64,000 nucleotides of DNA. Origin: a virus. A model generated the notes under the pieces. That model was not told the origin of the DNA. It did no database searches and saw only the letters and a list, made by a program, of their open reading frames with translations. The stretch is taken from the IMG/VR virus record IMGVR_UViG_3300029955_000008, positions 1-64,000 of that record; one strand, 5' to 3'. Shown here one piece after another: positions 31,998-39,013 of the stretch. The position numbers and the translations under genes were made by a program. Position 1 is the first letter of the stretch. Every line of letters starts with the position of its first letter.

Positions 31998-32643
31998 AGA
32001 AAAGACTGACAGTATGGTAGTCGAAGAGAAAGCGGTGGCTGAAGAGCCTAAGATCGCTCGATTTACCGAGTTCGAAACTAAATATAGTTCGGACATCGCC
32101 ATGCTATCTGCTTTTAAGGCCATCGTGGAAGTTCTGCCTGGTCTATTAGAATTCACTTATGCTGAAGGTCCGGATACTTATTTGACAAAACCAGACGGAT
32201 CTTTTGGCCGGTATCGGGCTGCCAAATATCCCCACGGAACCCAATATGCGCAGTGGACGCTAAAATTCAAACCAGTGGGAGCCAAAAACAACATCTCTAG
32301 ATTAGAATACAACTGGCGTGTGGATGGAACTCCGGCCCAGGAGATCCTAGATGGCGCGGAGGCTATGGGGTTTTCGTTCAATTTTAAAATAAATAAGGGG
32401 TGCCACATCTACCGATTCCCAGAATGTACACTCGTTTTTTATTCTGTAAAAGAAGAAGGTAAGACCGAAGAAGACTATTTCATAGAGATCGAAATAACAG
32501 AACAGACTGTCCATGAGCTTACCGAAGAACAAGCCTGGGAAATCATTAGAAAATATGAGAAGATCTTAGAACCAGTTGGGGTTAATGCGCAGAAGCGAAT
32601 GCGTAGAAGTCTGTTCGAGATGTATAGGAAAGATCTCAAATGA
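31987..32643 (+). CDS. CYTH-domain (triphosphate tunnel) protein
   Basis: A 218-residue protein carrying the CYTH signature ExExK as EFETK (28-32). The rest of the tunnel pattern is in order: DTY (63-65), RYR (75-77), LKFK (92-95), RLEY (105-108), a Gly-Phe turn near 128-129, a Lys at 134 or 137, and FIEIE (165-169). CYTH enzymes bind triphosphates and include class IV adenylate cyclases, thiamine triphosphatase and RNA or polyphosphate phosphatases; which activity is present cannot be told. An upstream ATG at 31966 is in frame but lies within the promoter, so 31987 is chosen. Confidence 0.7.
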   Translation: MAGEEKTDSMVVEEKAVAEEPKIARFTEFETKYSSDIAMLSAFKAIVEVLPGLLEFTYAEGPDTYLTKPDGSFGRYRAAKYPHGTQYAQWTLKFKPVGAKNNISRLEYNWRVDGTPAQEILDGAEAMGFSFNFKINKGCHIYRFPECTLVFYSVKEEGKTEEDYFIEIEITEQTVHELTEEQAWEIIRKYEKILEPVGVNAQKRMRRSLFEMYRKDLK

Positions 32644-33179
32644 AAGAGATTCAACTAACACAGGGAAAAGTAGCGCTAGTAGACGATGAGGATTATGAAG
32701 AACTCTCCAAGATGAGTTGGCATGCTTGGTATAATAAAAATAATAATAGTTTTTACACTCATCATTCTGTCTACAACGGTAGCGGCAAAAATCCAAGTGT
32801 AATCAGAATGCATCGTCACATTTTAGGAATAAAAGATAATAAAGTACACGTAGACCACATAAATGGAAATACTTTAGACAATAGAAGATGCAATCTAAGG
32901 CCGGTAAATAGATCCCAAAATACTACAAATGCAACTAAAGTCAGAAGAGACAATAAATCTGGGTTTAGAGGTGTGGGGGAATATTTTTACACTGGTGTCA
33001 AAAAATGGACAGCTAAGTTAAAAAAAGATGGGAAGGTTATTAGATTGGGATACTTCGACTCCCCAGAAGAAGCTGCACGCGCTTTCGACAAAGCAGCAAA
33101 AGAGCTATATGGAGAATATTGCGGCAAACTTAATTTTGAAGAGGTTCATAAAAACTTGGAACATAAAAAGGAGACCTAA
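32640..33179 (+). CDS. HNH endonuclease with AP2 domain
   Basis: A 179-residue homing-type endonuclease. The HNH motif is VDHINGN (71-77) with N81 and N85; it follows a conserved MHRHILGI segment (57-64). The C-terminal AP2-like DNA-binding domain (about 105-165) has GFRGVGEY, WTAKL and LGYFDSPEEAARAFDKAA. This domain pair is a well-known phage mobile endonuclease. It overlaps the CYTH gene by ATGA. The gene after it uses an apparent ACG start, possibly a scar of this insertion. Confidence 0.88.
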   Translation: MKEIQLTQGKVALVDDEDYEELSKMSWHAWYNKNNNSFYTHHSVYNGSGKNPSVIRMHRHILGIKDNKVHVDHINGNTLDNRRCNLRPVNRSQNTTNATKVRRDNKSGFRGVGEYFYTGVKKWTAKLKKDGKVIRLGYFDSPEEAARAFDKAAKELYGEYCGKLNFEEVHKNLEHKKET

Positions 33180-33180
33180 T

Positions 33181-33447
33181 ACGCCATACATCAAAACCGA
33201 AGAAAGAAACAAGTGGAAAAATGGAATCGCAGAACTGGTAATGGCTATGCATGATCACGGAATCACGCCAGGCGACCTTAATTATATTTACACCAAACTT
33301 GCCCATCATTACATTCAGCGTAAGGGACTTAATTATACCCATTTGAACGACATCGTAGGTGTTTTTGAATCAGCGAAGGCTGAATTCCAACGACGTGTCG
33401 TGAATCCCTACGAAATTTCGAAGATTGAAGAAAATGGTGATTTGTGA
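33181..33447 (+). CDS. Conserved small phage protein with apparent ACG start
   Basis: An 88-residue protein. From memory, a widespread family begins MPYI, has GDLNYxxT in the middle and ends RRV...PYE..KI.ENGD. Here the matching residues are PYIKTEER, GDLNYIYTKL and RRVVNPYEISKIEENGDL. The codon before PYI is ACG, not ATG, yet AAGGAG (33168-33173) lies 7 bases upstream, the right spacing. The frame is also open far upstream through the HNH gene, but that part is not gene-like. Alternatives are a later ATG at 33241, which would lose the conserved N-terminus, or an inactive gene. Confidence 0.6.
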   Translation, partial: TPYIKTEERNKWKNGIAELVMAMHDHGITPGDLNYIYTKLAHHYIQRKGLNYTHLNDIVGVFESAKAEFQRRVVNPYEISKIEENGDL

Positions 33448-33722
33448 CCGATTCCCCAACCGATATCTATGCTATTAGTGCTAGAGTTATGAATGCCGCT
33501 AGGATGGCCGTTGGAGCCAACCTAACGCCTGCTGGGACAATGGTTTGCAACACTTTTTCTACAACGCTCAAAGAGTTTTATGATTTCGCCGAGAACCTAG
33601 AAGATGCTATGATTAGGAAGGATCTAAAAAATCTAATCAAAGCCCAAGAAGAAGCGCCAGCCAGACCTATAGTAGCTTTATGCGCTGGTATGAAAAAGAA
33701 ATCTAGTGAAGATTCCCAATAG
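33444..33722 (+). CDS. Small hypothetical protein
   Basis: A 92-residue helical protein starting with GTG that overlaps the previous stop (GTGA). No motif is recognised. Its 3' end overlaps a short minus-strand frame by about 20 bases, where plus- and minus-strand gene blocks meet. Function unknown. Confidence 0.6.
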   Translation: MTDSPTDIYAISARVMNAARMAVGANLTPAGTMVCNTFSTTLKEFYDFAENLEDAMIRKDLKNLIKAQEEAPARPIVALCAGMKKKSSEDSQ

Positions 33723-33813
33723 CCCTGGCTATGTCTAAGATTCCGATGCCTACGACATACATAACAAAAAGAAGCATCCCCACTAAAATAGCAGCGGTAA
33801 GGCTATTTTTCAT
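33703..33813 (-). CDS. 36-residue putative membrane protein
   Basis: A short frame starting MKNSLTAAILVGMLLFVMY and ending IARAIGNLH. Almost the whole protein is one hydrophobic segment of about 22 residues with a basic N-terminus, giving a single-pass topology. The ATG overlaps the upstream stop as TAATG with GGAAA before it. It is the last gene of the minus-strand tail block. A single-pass holin, spanin-like or lysis-control peptide is possible. A hairpin at 33785-33809 runs through it. Confidence 0.5.
   Translation of the reverse strand: MKNSLTAAILVGMLLFVMYVVGIGILDIARAIGNLH
33785..33810. terminator. Possible bidirectional terminator
   Basis: AAAATAGC (33785-33792) pairs with GCTATTTT (33802-33809) around a 9-base loop, flanked by A- and T-runs. 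It lies at the meeting point of converging transcripts. The stem is AT-rich and weak, and the 36-residue frame passes through it, so the call is uncertain. Confidence 0.4.
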
Positions 33814-34172
33814 TAATTTCCAATTCTTTCGAAACTCATGTAATTGTCAGAAGTAGAAGCTCCAGTAGTTTGCCCTACACCACTTATACTAAATGCCCCG
33901 ACGAAGTTCAAAGTATCCCCAGCATTACATTGGATGATTATAGATCCTCCCAATCGTACAGATACAGAGGAGCTGGAAACTCCTACATGAGTATCCAATT
34001 CAGTATCTACTCCTCCATTGCGGTACACAGAGAGGGTTGATTGAGAACCAGGTATATCTGTTACGTTGAATATGAAGTTAGCCGTTGCCCTATATTTACC
34101 GCTCACTGGAACAGTGTATAATCCCGTTGAAGTATTATATGCGTTGTGGGTATCAAACACTTTCGTAGGCAA
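33813..34172 (-). CDS. C1q-like tail-fibre domain protein
   Basis: About 119 residues forming one beta-jelly-roll of the C1q/TNF type: FDTHNAYNTSTGLYTVPVSG near the start, GDTLNF in the middle and a closing SFERIGN. The same domain occurs twice in the 816-residue fibre at 34660. No ATG is available; a TTG at 34172 gives the listed protein. The frame is open for 17 more codons upstream, where the expected first domain strand lies, and it is in the -1 frame relative to the upstream gene, which ends at 34202. The protein may thus use an unusual start, be a frameshift extension, or be a remnant. Confidence 0.55.
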   Translation of the reverse strand: MPTKVFDTHNAYNTSTGLYTVPVSGKYRATANFIFNVTDIPGSQSTLSVYRNGGVDTELDTHVGVSSSSVSVRLGGSIIIQCNAGDTLNFVGAFSISGVGQTTGASTSDNYMSFERIGN

Positions 34173-34201
34173 AATAACTGTTGATCCAGCTGGTGGAAAA
34201 G

Positions 34202-34450
34202 TTACTCCAGAAGCACTGGTAGATCAGGCATTCCTGGAGCCATAAGAGGGGCAGCTTCAGGATTTGGTGAGTTGGGCATTGCTACATTTGCGTTGTGGAT
34301 TTTTGGCATTGCAATTTTTGGCGCCCCGCCTGCTAAATTGTGGGGTACACTACCGGCAAGTTTCGGCGCAGTTACGTTAGAATCAAGGGTACGCGTAGCC
34401 ATTCGGCTTTTTAGGGCATTTAGGATATTGCCAAATTGATTATTTGCCAT
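34202..34450 (-). CDS. Small low-complexity tail-region protein
   Basis: An 82-residue protein with a helical start (NNQFGNILNALKSRM) and a long Pro-, Ala-, Asn- and Met-rich remainder with the near-repeat PKIxMPKIHNANVAMPNSPNPE. It lies between a small basic protein and the C1q-like frame. Its stop overlaps the open C1q frame in the -1 phase. Function unknown; a structural linker or chaperone is plausible. Confidence 0.5.
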   Translation of the reverse strand: MANNQFGNILNALKSRMATRTLDSNVTAPKLAGSVPHNLAGGAPKIAMPKIHNANVAMPNSPNPEAAPLMAPGMPDLPVLLE

Positions 34451-34451
34451 A

Positions 34452-34628
34452 TTATTTTTTCTTTTCCTTCAACCACTCTTTAACAGAAATCTTCTTTTTG
34501 GCTGCGCCCTGCATTGCTCGCTCTCCAAATTTATGACGACCTATGGCAGCCGCCGCAGCATTGGCCCCTTCTTTGCTATACCCACTCTTTTTTCTAATCG
34601 CTGCTGCTAATTTCTTAAATGCACTCAT
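34452..34628 (-). CDS. Small basic protein
   Basis: A 58-residue Lys/Ala-rich protein beginning MSAFKKLAAAIRKKSGYSK and containing a GRHKFGERAM segment. Small basic proteins with this KKSGYSKE...KFG pattern occur in many phages, from memory; no function is established that I know of. ATG 34628 has GGAG 5 bases upstream and is preferred over the longer frame to 34697, which overlaps the fibre gene. Confidence 0.6.
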   Translation of the reverse strand: MSAFKKLAAAIRKKSGYSKEGANAAAAAIGRHKFGERAMQGAAKKKISVKEWLKEKKK

Positions 34629-34659
34629 TAAATCTCCATTTTCTGTGGCGTAACGCCGC

Positions 34660-37110
34660 TTAATTTCCCACTCTGACAATACCGAAATATGTCGCACTTT
34701 GTCCGCCAGTGATGGAATGTCCTGTAGCCGTATTCAAATTAAGCCCAAAGGTAACGCTATCTCCAGCGTTTAAGGCTAAGAGACAATCAACCTGTCCAGA
34801 CACATTAGCCGTTCCAGCAGCAATTGTCCCGTCAGCATCCGAGGATTTTATAGGAGTGCCGTTTACGCGTACTTGTGTTTGAACGTCATAGGCGTTAGAA
34901 GCGCCGATAGAATAAGAAACACAGACGCTAACCGAGTATTTACCGCTTACGGGAGCAACATAGGCATTAGAGGCAAATGCGTTGTGGCTGTCAAACTCCT
35001 TTGTATCGAAACAAGTGATTTGCTGTGCTCCAGTTGAAATGCTTTGCCCAGCACTTGAGTAATAGGCAGCATTCACGCTTTCCGTTGCCGTAACAACAGC
35101 GGGACCGGAGAGACGCTCAATAATGAGCGTGCAAGTGCTCGAATTCGTGATAACGCCGCCGCCATATGTTTGGGCATTGTCGGTATAAAGTCCCAAAGTA
35201 TCTCCGGCAGAACACAATAGCGTGGTGGAACCAGAAGTCCCTATAGAAGTCCCAGGGAGTGCAGTTAGCGCTTTAAAGTTGGAACCGTTTTTGTAAATAT
35301 GAAGACTCGCTGTTCCGGTACTTGAAAATGAAATACCAGAAATACGGTAATATCCGCTTACAGGAACAGTGTATAAATTGGTGGATGTAGAAAAACCAGC
35401 ATGGGTATCATAATCCACAGTGTTGTATGGAATTACGCTGTTTGTTCCAACAGCAGTATTTGTTGATAAATGAGTACCCATGGCAACAACCCTAGTATCG
35501 GTGTCCGCACTAGCCGAGGTATTCGAAGACCAGCCGTTAATGGGAACACAATAGGTAAGGCTTACAAAAACGTTATTGAGGAGTGTTGCTCCGGTAGCGG
35601 AATTTAGGCCGCCAGAACCTGAAGCCTGAACGCCGATATCTAGGATTGTGGGGTTCGAAGTAGCATTGGGCGTAATTACATAGAAAGACGCCGCAGTACT
35701 TCCGCTCTGCGCCATAGTACCAACAATACTAGAAGCTGACGGAAACAATGAAGAATTTATTGAGACGTTTTGATTACCGCCGTTATACCCAATACTGACA
35801 GAAAGCGCTGAGGCTGTAGTAGTTCCTGCCTGAAAACTAACTTCTCCTAAAAGATAGGCCCCCTGTCTAGAAGAGGTTGCAACAAGATTGGATACCGTAC
35901 CAAAACCTGTAACAGTTGGGGTATACGCAACGGGGTCACTCATCGCAGGGGCCATGGGCGCGATTTGGGGACCTACGCTGAAGTCGTCCATATACAAACT
36001 GTAACCAGCGGTAGCGCTATTAAGGGTGACGATGGCCAACTGATATTGAGTGCTATTGCTTGTGGTTTGGAATGTTGCGGTTGATTTACCCACACCGCTG
36101 CTTTGATTGATGTTAAAAACACCAGCGGGTTGAATCCAAGCGGCATTAGTTACGTCGTAGACGTAAATAGCAAAAGTATTAGAACTGTTACCAGGAATAA
36201 TTGCAGGAGAACCTGTAACCAATTTATAATCAAAACTAATTTGCATTACTTTAGCTTGATCTGAGCTATCAATGTTAAAAACACTGCTAATTAACGTGTC
36301 CCCCTGAGATGCGGGTCCTGTAGAACTAAAATCAACAGAATAGTTTCCTGAGAGAGTCCCAGAAGACTCTAGGAAAATCTGAGCCAAAAATGGGGCTGTG
36401 CTTTTAGAAGATGTGAAAGCAATAGTGCTGCTCCCACTTCCAGTTGATTTGGTAAGAGTTCCGGAAGATGCTGGAGCCCCCGTACCAGTGGCTACCGCTA
36501 AAGTTGCGGTTGAGTTGCCCAGAAATGTGAAGGTGTGTCCATTATTGGTGTAAGTATCACCAGTTACTGCATTTCCACTTGTAATTACAAAGACGTATTC
36601 TACATTGGTAAAACCAACTCCGGGCGTCGTTACAGTTACGGGAATAGTTCCAGAAGTGGTGAGATTGATTGTTTCCCAGCCTGTAAGGGAACCCAATTCA
36701 AAGTTGCCGTTGCCGTTATTGGTACCATTTGAAGTGGTTATGGCAGAAAGATAATTTTTAGAACCCCCACCGCCAACTCCAGAACTACCTGCTTGAACCG
36801 CCCATGTGCCTGCGGACGTACCGTTTGCGACTAGCTTAATCGTTAAAGATCCGCCTGGGGAAACCGTGGGGTTTGGAAGGAAGGAAGCACCACCGTTGTA
36901 TTCAATCGTAAGAGCGCCGGTAGATCCGTTATAAATTTCAAACCACTGACCGTCTACCATCGTGGTTGCATCGGGAAGAACGATGGTTTGACCGGAGGAA
37001 CCCGTAAAGTATTGAATTTGTTTACTAGTATTGACAAGGGTTGTGGTGCCGCCCGCTGTGGCAGTACTAGCTTCTTGCATTACAACTTGGCCGAATTGAA
37101 ACAGTCCCAT
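34660..37110 (-). CDS. Tail-fibre protein with C1q-like domains
   Basis: An 816-residue fibre. Residues about 1-110 are a shaft-type beta domain ending in a Gly-rich linker. Residues about 125-390 include a carbohydrate-binding-like beta-sandwich (FELGSLTGW motif). Residues about 555-670 and 690-816 are two C1q-like jelly rolls, marked by YDTHAGFSTSTNLYTVPVSG and FDSHNAFASNAYVAPVSG. Such C-terminal domains usually bind host surface structures. AAGGAG precedes the ATG, and a late-motif copy lies about 20 bases upstream. The end overlaps nothing coding except the discarded N-terminal extension of the 34452 frame. Confidence 0.82.
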   Translation of the reverse strand: MGLFQFGQVVMQEASTATAGGTTTLVNTSKQIQYFTGSSGQTIVLPDATTMVDGQWFEIYNGSTGALTIEYNGGASFLPNPTVSPGGSLTIKLVANGTSAGTWAVQAGSSGVGGGGSKNYLSAITTSNGTNNGNGNFELGSLTGWETINLTTSGTIPVTVTTPGVGFTNVEYVFVITSGNAVTGDTYTNNGHTFTFLGNSTATLAVATGTGAPASSGTLTKSTGSGSSTIAFTSSKSTAPFLAQIFLESSGTLSGNYSVDFSSTGPASQGDTLISSVFNIDSSDQAKVMQISFDYKLVTGSPAIIPGNSSNTFAIYVYDVTNAAWIQPAGVFNINQSSGVGKSTATFQTTSNSTQYQLAIVTLNSATAGYSLYMDDFSVGPQIAPMAPAMSDPVAYTPTVTGFGTVSNLVATSSRQGAYLLGEVSFQAGTTTASALSVSIGYNGGNQNVSINSSLFPSASSIVGTMAQSGSTAASFYVITPNATSNPTILDIGVQASGSGGLNSATGATLLNNVFVSLTYCVPINGWSSNTSASADTDTRVVAMGTHLSTNTAVGTNSVIPYNTVDYDTHAGFSTSTNLYTVPVSGYYRISGISFSSTGTASLHIYKNGSNFKALTALPGTSIGTSGSTTLLCSAGDTLGLYTDNAQTYGGGVITNSSTCTLIIERLSGPAVVTATESVNAAYYSSAGQSISTGAQQITCFDTKEFDSHNAFASNAYVAPVSGKYSVSVCVSYSIGASNAYDVQTQVRVNGTPIKSSDADGTIAAGTANVSGQVDCLLALNAGDSVTFGLNLNTATGHSITGGQSATYFGIVRVGN

Positions 37111-37127
37111 TGAAACTCCTTTAAACT

Positions 37128-37140
37128 CTATCTATCATAA
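37128..37140 (-). promoter_or_regulatory. Proposed late promoter for the C1q fibre
   Basis: The minus strand reads TTATGATAGATAG, one base different from the copies at 31 and 38211. It ends about 18 bases before the fibre ATG, leaving room for AAGGAG in the leader. The 13-mer element at 37138-37150 overlaps its upstream edge. Confidence 0.5.
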
Positions 37141-37150
37141 AGATTGCGAT
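37138..37150 (-). promoter_or_regulatory. 13-mer regulatory element, exact copy
   Basis: TAAAGATTGCGAT, exactly repeated at 58348 and (inverted) at 44915. Here it sits immediately upstream of, and slightly overlaps, the late motif of the C1q fibre gene. Confidence 0.55.
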
Positions 37151-37152
37151 TT

Positions 37153-38202
37153 CTACTGGTAAGCCGCTAATTGCCATGCCAGCCTATAATTTGAGGATCC
37201 AGTTGGTACATTCCAGTTCACCGTAAAAGTCGATATAGTTTTTGCGGTGATTGTAACTGGTTGAAATTGTGGAGAAATATCTGTATAATTGGTAAGCTCT
37301 GCTATGACCACGTAATTTGTAGATAATAGCGCTAAGGGGAAGGTAATAGTGATCGATGTTTGACCCGATCCTACAATTGATTCCCCGGATTGTTCCGAAA
37401 GTCCTGGCGAAATCGCGTAGTCCAGGTAATAATTCCCGTCCGGAATAAGTTGATTCCATTCAAAAGTCGCGGTAGTCGTGGTTTTATTTGTAACAGTAAG
37501 TGGGAAAAATTCAGGATTGGGATCGGTTGAATTATAAATACCGCCCAAGATAACATAGGAACTACTACTTTGTGGACTCAAAAATGTAACTACTTGACTG
37601 GTTGTTCCCATAGTTAGTGGAACTTCCTGCGCGGTTCCTCCGCCGCTTCCCGAGCCCGAACCAGATCCATAAAACATGGTGATCGCGCTTTGAACAACGT
37701 TTTGGATGGTACCACCCATATTGTGAAGCGTGACATACCCAAAAGGTTGGGTTTGTGATTGTGGGGCTGGAACCAGAGCGTCGGCTAATACCGCATTTGG
37801 GGTACCGATAACTACGGCGATATCATTGCTTTCATCGATAGCTAATAGAATTTGAACGTAATCTCCGGAAGGTAAAGTGAGTGGGATTGATCCTCCCGTA
37901 GAGGTGACAATATTTCCACCAGATGAAGCGGGGAAGGTCACGGTTCCACCCGTAAAGACCGGAACTACGGTACCTAAAAAAGAAGCCGATTTATTTCTGC
38001 CTGAGACGGAATTTGCAACTAGAGAAGGACCGATATTGACTACAAGAGAGGGACTAGACGTGGCGTCAATTTTAAATGGAGGGGTTAGATCTTGATCAAT
38101 AGAAGATAGTAAAACGTCAAGAGTATTTCCTGAAACCCAAGGAAATAGTTCTTGTAAGATGCCACGATACTCGCTTTGTCTAGAATCTATGGGTTTATAC
38201 AT
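37153..38202 (-). CDS. Tail-fibre or adaptor protein with repeated beta domain
   Basis: A 349-residue virion protein. The first 200 residues include a baseplate-attachment-like N-terminus (SEYRGILQELFPWVSGNTLDV) and a Gly/Ser linker near 185. The rest is two copies of a domain of about 75 residues, each with a YVI/YVV strand, a [PF]xFFPLT or PQFQPVTIT strand and a final YYLDYA or YRLAW strand. A third copy ends the protein at 38224. The domain resembles H-type-lectin-like phage fibre tips. Late motif 11 bases upstream of the ATG. Confidence 0.7.
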   Translation of the reverse strand: MYKPIDSRQSEYRGILQELFPWVSGNTLDVLLSSIDQDLTPPFKIDATSSPSLVVNIGPSLVANSVSGRNKSASFLGTVVPVFTGGTVTFPASSGGNIVTSTGGSIPLTLPSGDYVQILLAIDESNDIAVVIGTPNAVLADALVPAPQSQTQPFGYVTLHNMGGTIQNVVQSAITMFYGSGSGSGSGGGTAQEVPLTMGTTSQVVTFLSPQSSSSYVILGGIYNSTDPNPEFFPLTVTNKTTTTATFEWNQLIPDGNYYLDYAISPGLSEQSGESIVGSGQTSITITFPLALLSTNYVVIAELTNYTDISPQFQPVTITAKTISTFTVNWNVPTGSSNYRLAWQLAAYQ

Positions 38203-38210
38203 ATCAATCT

Positions 38211-38223
38211 CTATATATCATAA
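38211..38223 (-). promoter_or_regulatory. Proposed late promoter, leftward
   Basis: The minus strand reads TTATGATATATAG directly after the stop of the 38224 gene. The TTATGATATA core ends 11 bases before the ATG at 38202, giving a very short leader. Confidence 0.55.
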
Positions 38224-38988
38224 CTAGTTGTTTGCAATAGCGTGCCAGACCAAAGAATAGTTTGCTGTTGCGGTCGGACTATTCCATTTAACCGTAAAGC
38301 CCGTGGTACTAAAAGCAGTAATTTCAATAGGTTGAAACTGAGTGTTGGTGTCAGTGGTGTTAATGAAATTACATGTGATGGCATAACTTGTATTAGCAAA
38401 AGCCGTGCTGTAAGTAACGGAAACCGTGGTAACACCGCTGCCAATGGCCTGTGTTCCCGATCTATAAGTAATAGCGGTTGCATTGGTTGCACTATATGCG
38501 GCATCCCATGCAGCTGCGGTATTAACTGACGTCGAGGTACAAGTAAATATACACTGAGTTCCAGCCGCCATCACTTGAACGCTAGCACTTGTAGAAGTCT
38601 GAACAGTTACTGAGCCCGTGGAACGATTCATTATCTGATAGGCTTGACCCACAACTAAAGTTGAGGTACTTGGCAAAGTAACGGTTTGTGTTGTGGTTCC
38701 TGTGAATTGCTGATAATATGTACTTGATACCGATAAAGTCGTAGTACTGGCAGCGGTAGCAGTAGTTGTAAAGCCCTCACTTATATTATTGATCTGTGTA
38801 TTAGCGTTGGTATCCCTAAACATTACCGTAGAAGCCGTAGGAGCTGCTACAAGACTTACCGCACTAGGTGTGGTGGAGCTGCCACTGATATTAGCTAAGA
38901 CCGTGGCAGTGGCGATCGACGGCAAATCCGTCAACGCCATCGCCGTGCCTCTTAGTGCTCCACTTACTGGTTTTGTAAAATTTGACAT
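38224..38988 (-). CDS. Tail-fibre protein sharing the 37153 beta domain
   Basis: A 254-residue virion protein. Residues about 1-60 may attach to the fibre or baseplate, 75-165 form a small beta domain found in many fibre shafts (TQTVTLPSTSTLVVGQAYQI), and 175-254 are one copy of the domain that is doubled in the 37153 protein (TQFQPIEITAF ... KWNSP ... YSLVW). Its final YSLVWHAI strand matches the end of that protein. Late motif 10 bases upstream of the ATG. Confidence 0.7.
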   Translation of the reverse strand: MSNFTKPVSGALRGTAMALTDLPSIATATVLANISGSSTTPSAVSLVAAPTASTVMFRDTNANTQINNISEGFTTTATAASTTTLSVSSTYYQQFTGTTTQTVTLPSTSTLVVGQAYQIMNRSTGSVTVQTSTSASVQVMAAGTQCIFTCTSTSVNTAAAWDAAYSATNATAITYRSGTQAIGSGVTTVSVTYSTAFANTSYAITCNFINTTDTNTQFQPIEITAFSTTGFTVKWNSPTATANYSLVWHAIANN

Positions 38989-38997
38989 CCTTACTTT

Positions 38998-39009
38998 CTA
39001 TATCATGAA
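38998..39009 (-). promoter_or_regulatory. Proposed late promoter, leftward
   Basis: The minus strand reads TTCATGATATAG, one mismatch from the core, 9-10 bases before the ATG at 38988. It overlaps nothing coding. Confidence 0.4.
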
Positions 39010-39013
39010 CCTA

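Noticed and set aside
34202-34230. Classical -1 slippery heptamer at the 34202/33813 junction
   Set aside because: No X XXY YYZ heptamer is visible at the overlap; frameshifting is left as one of several explanations only.
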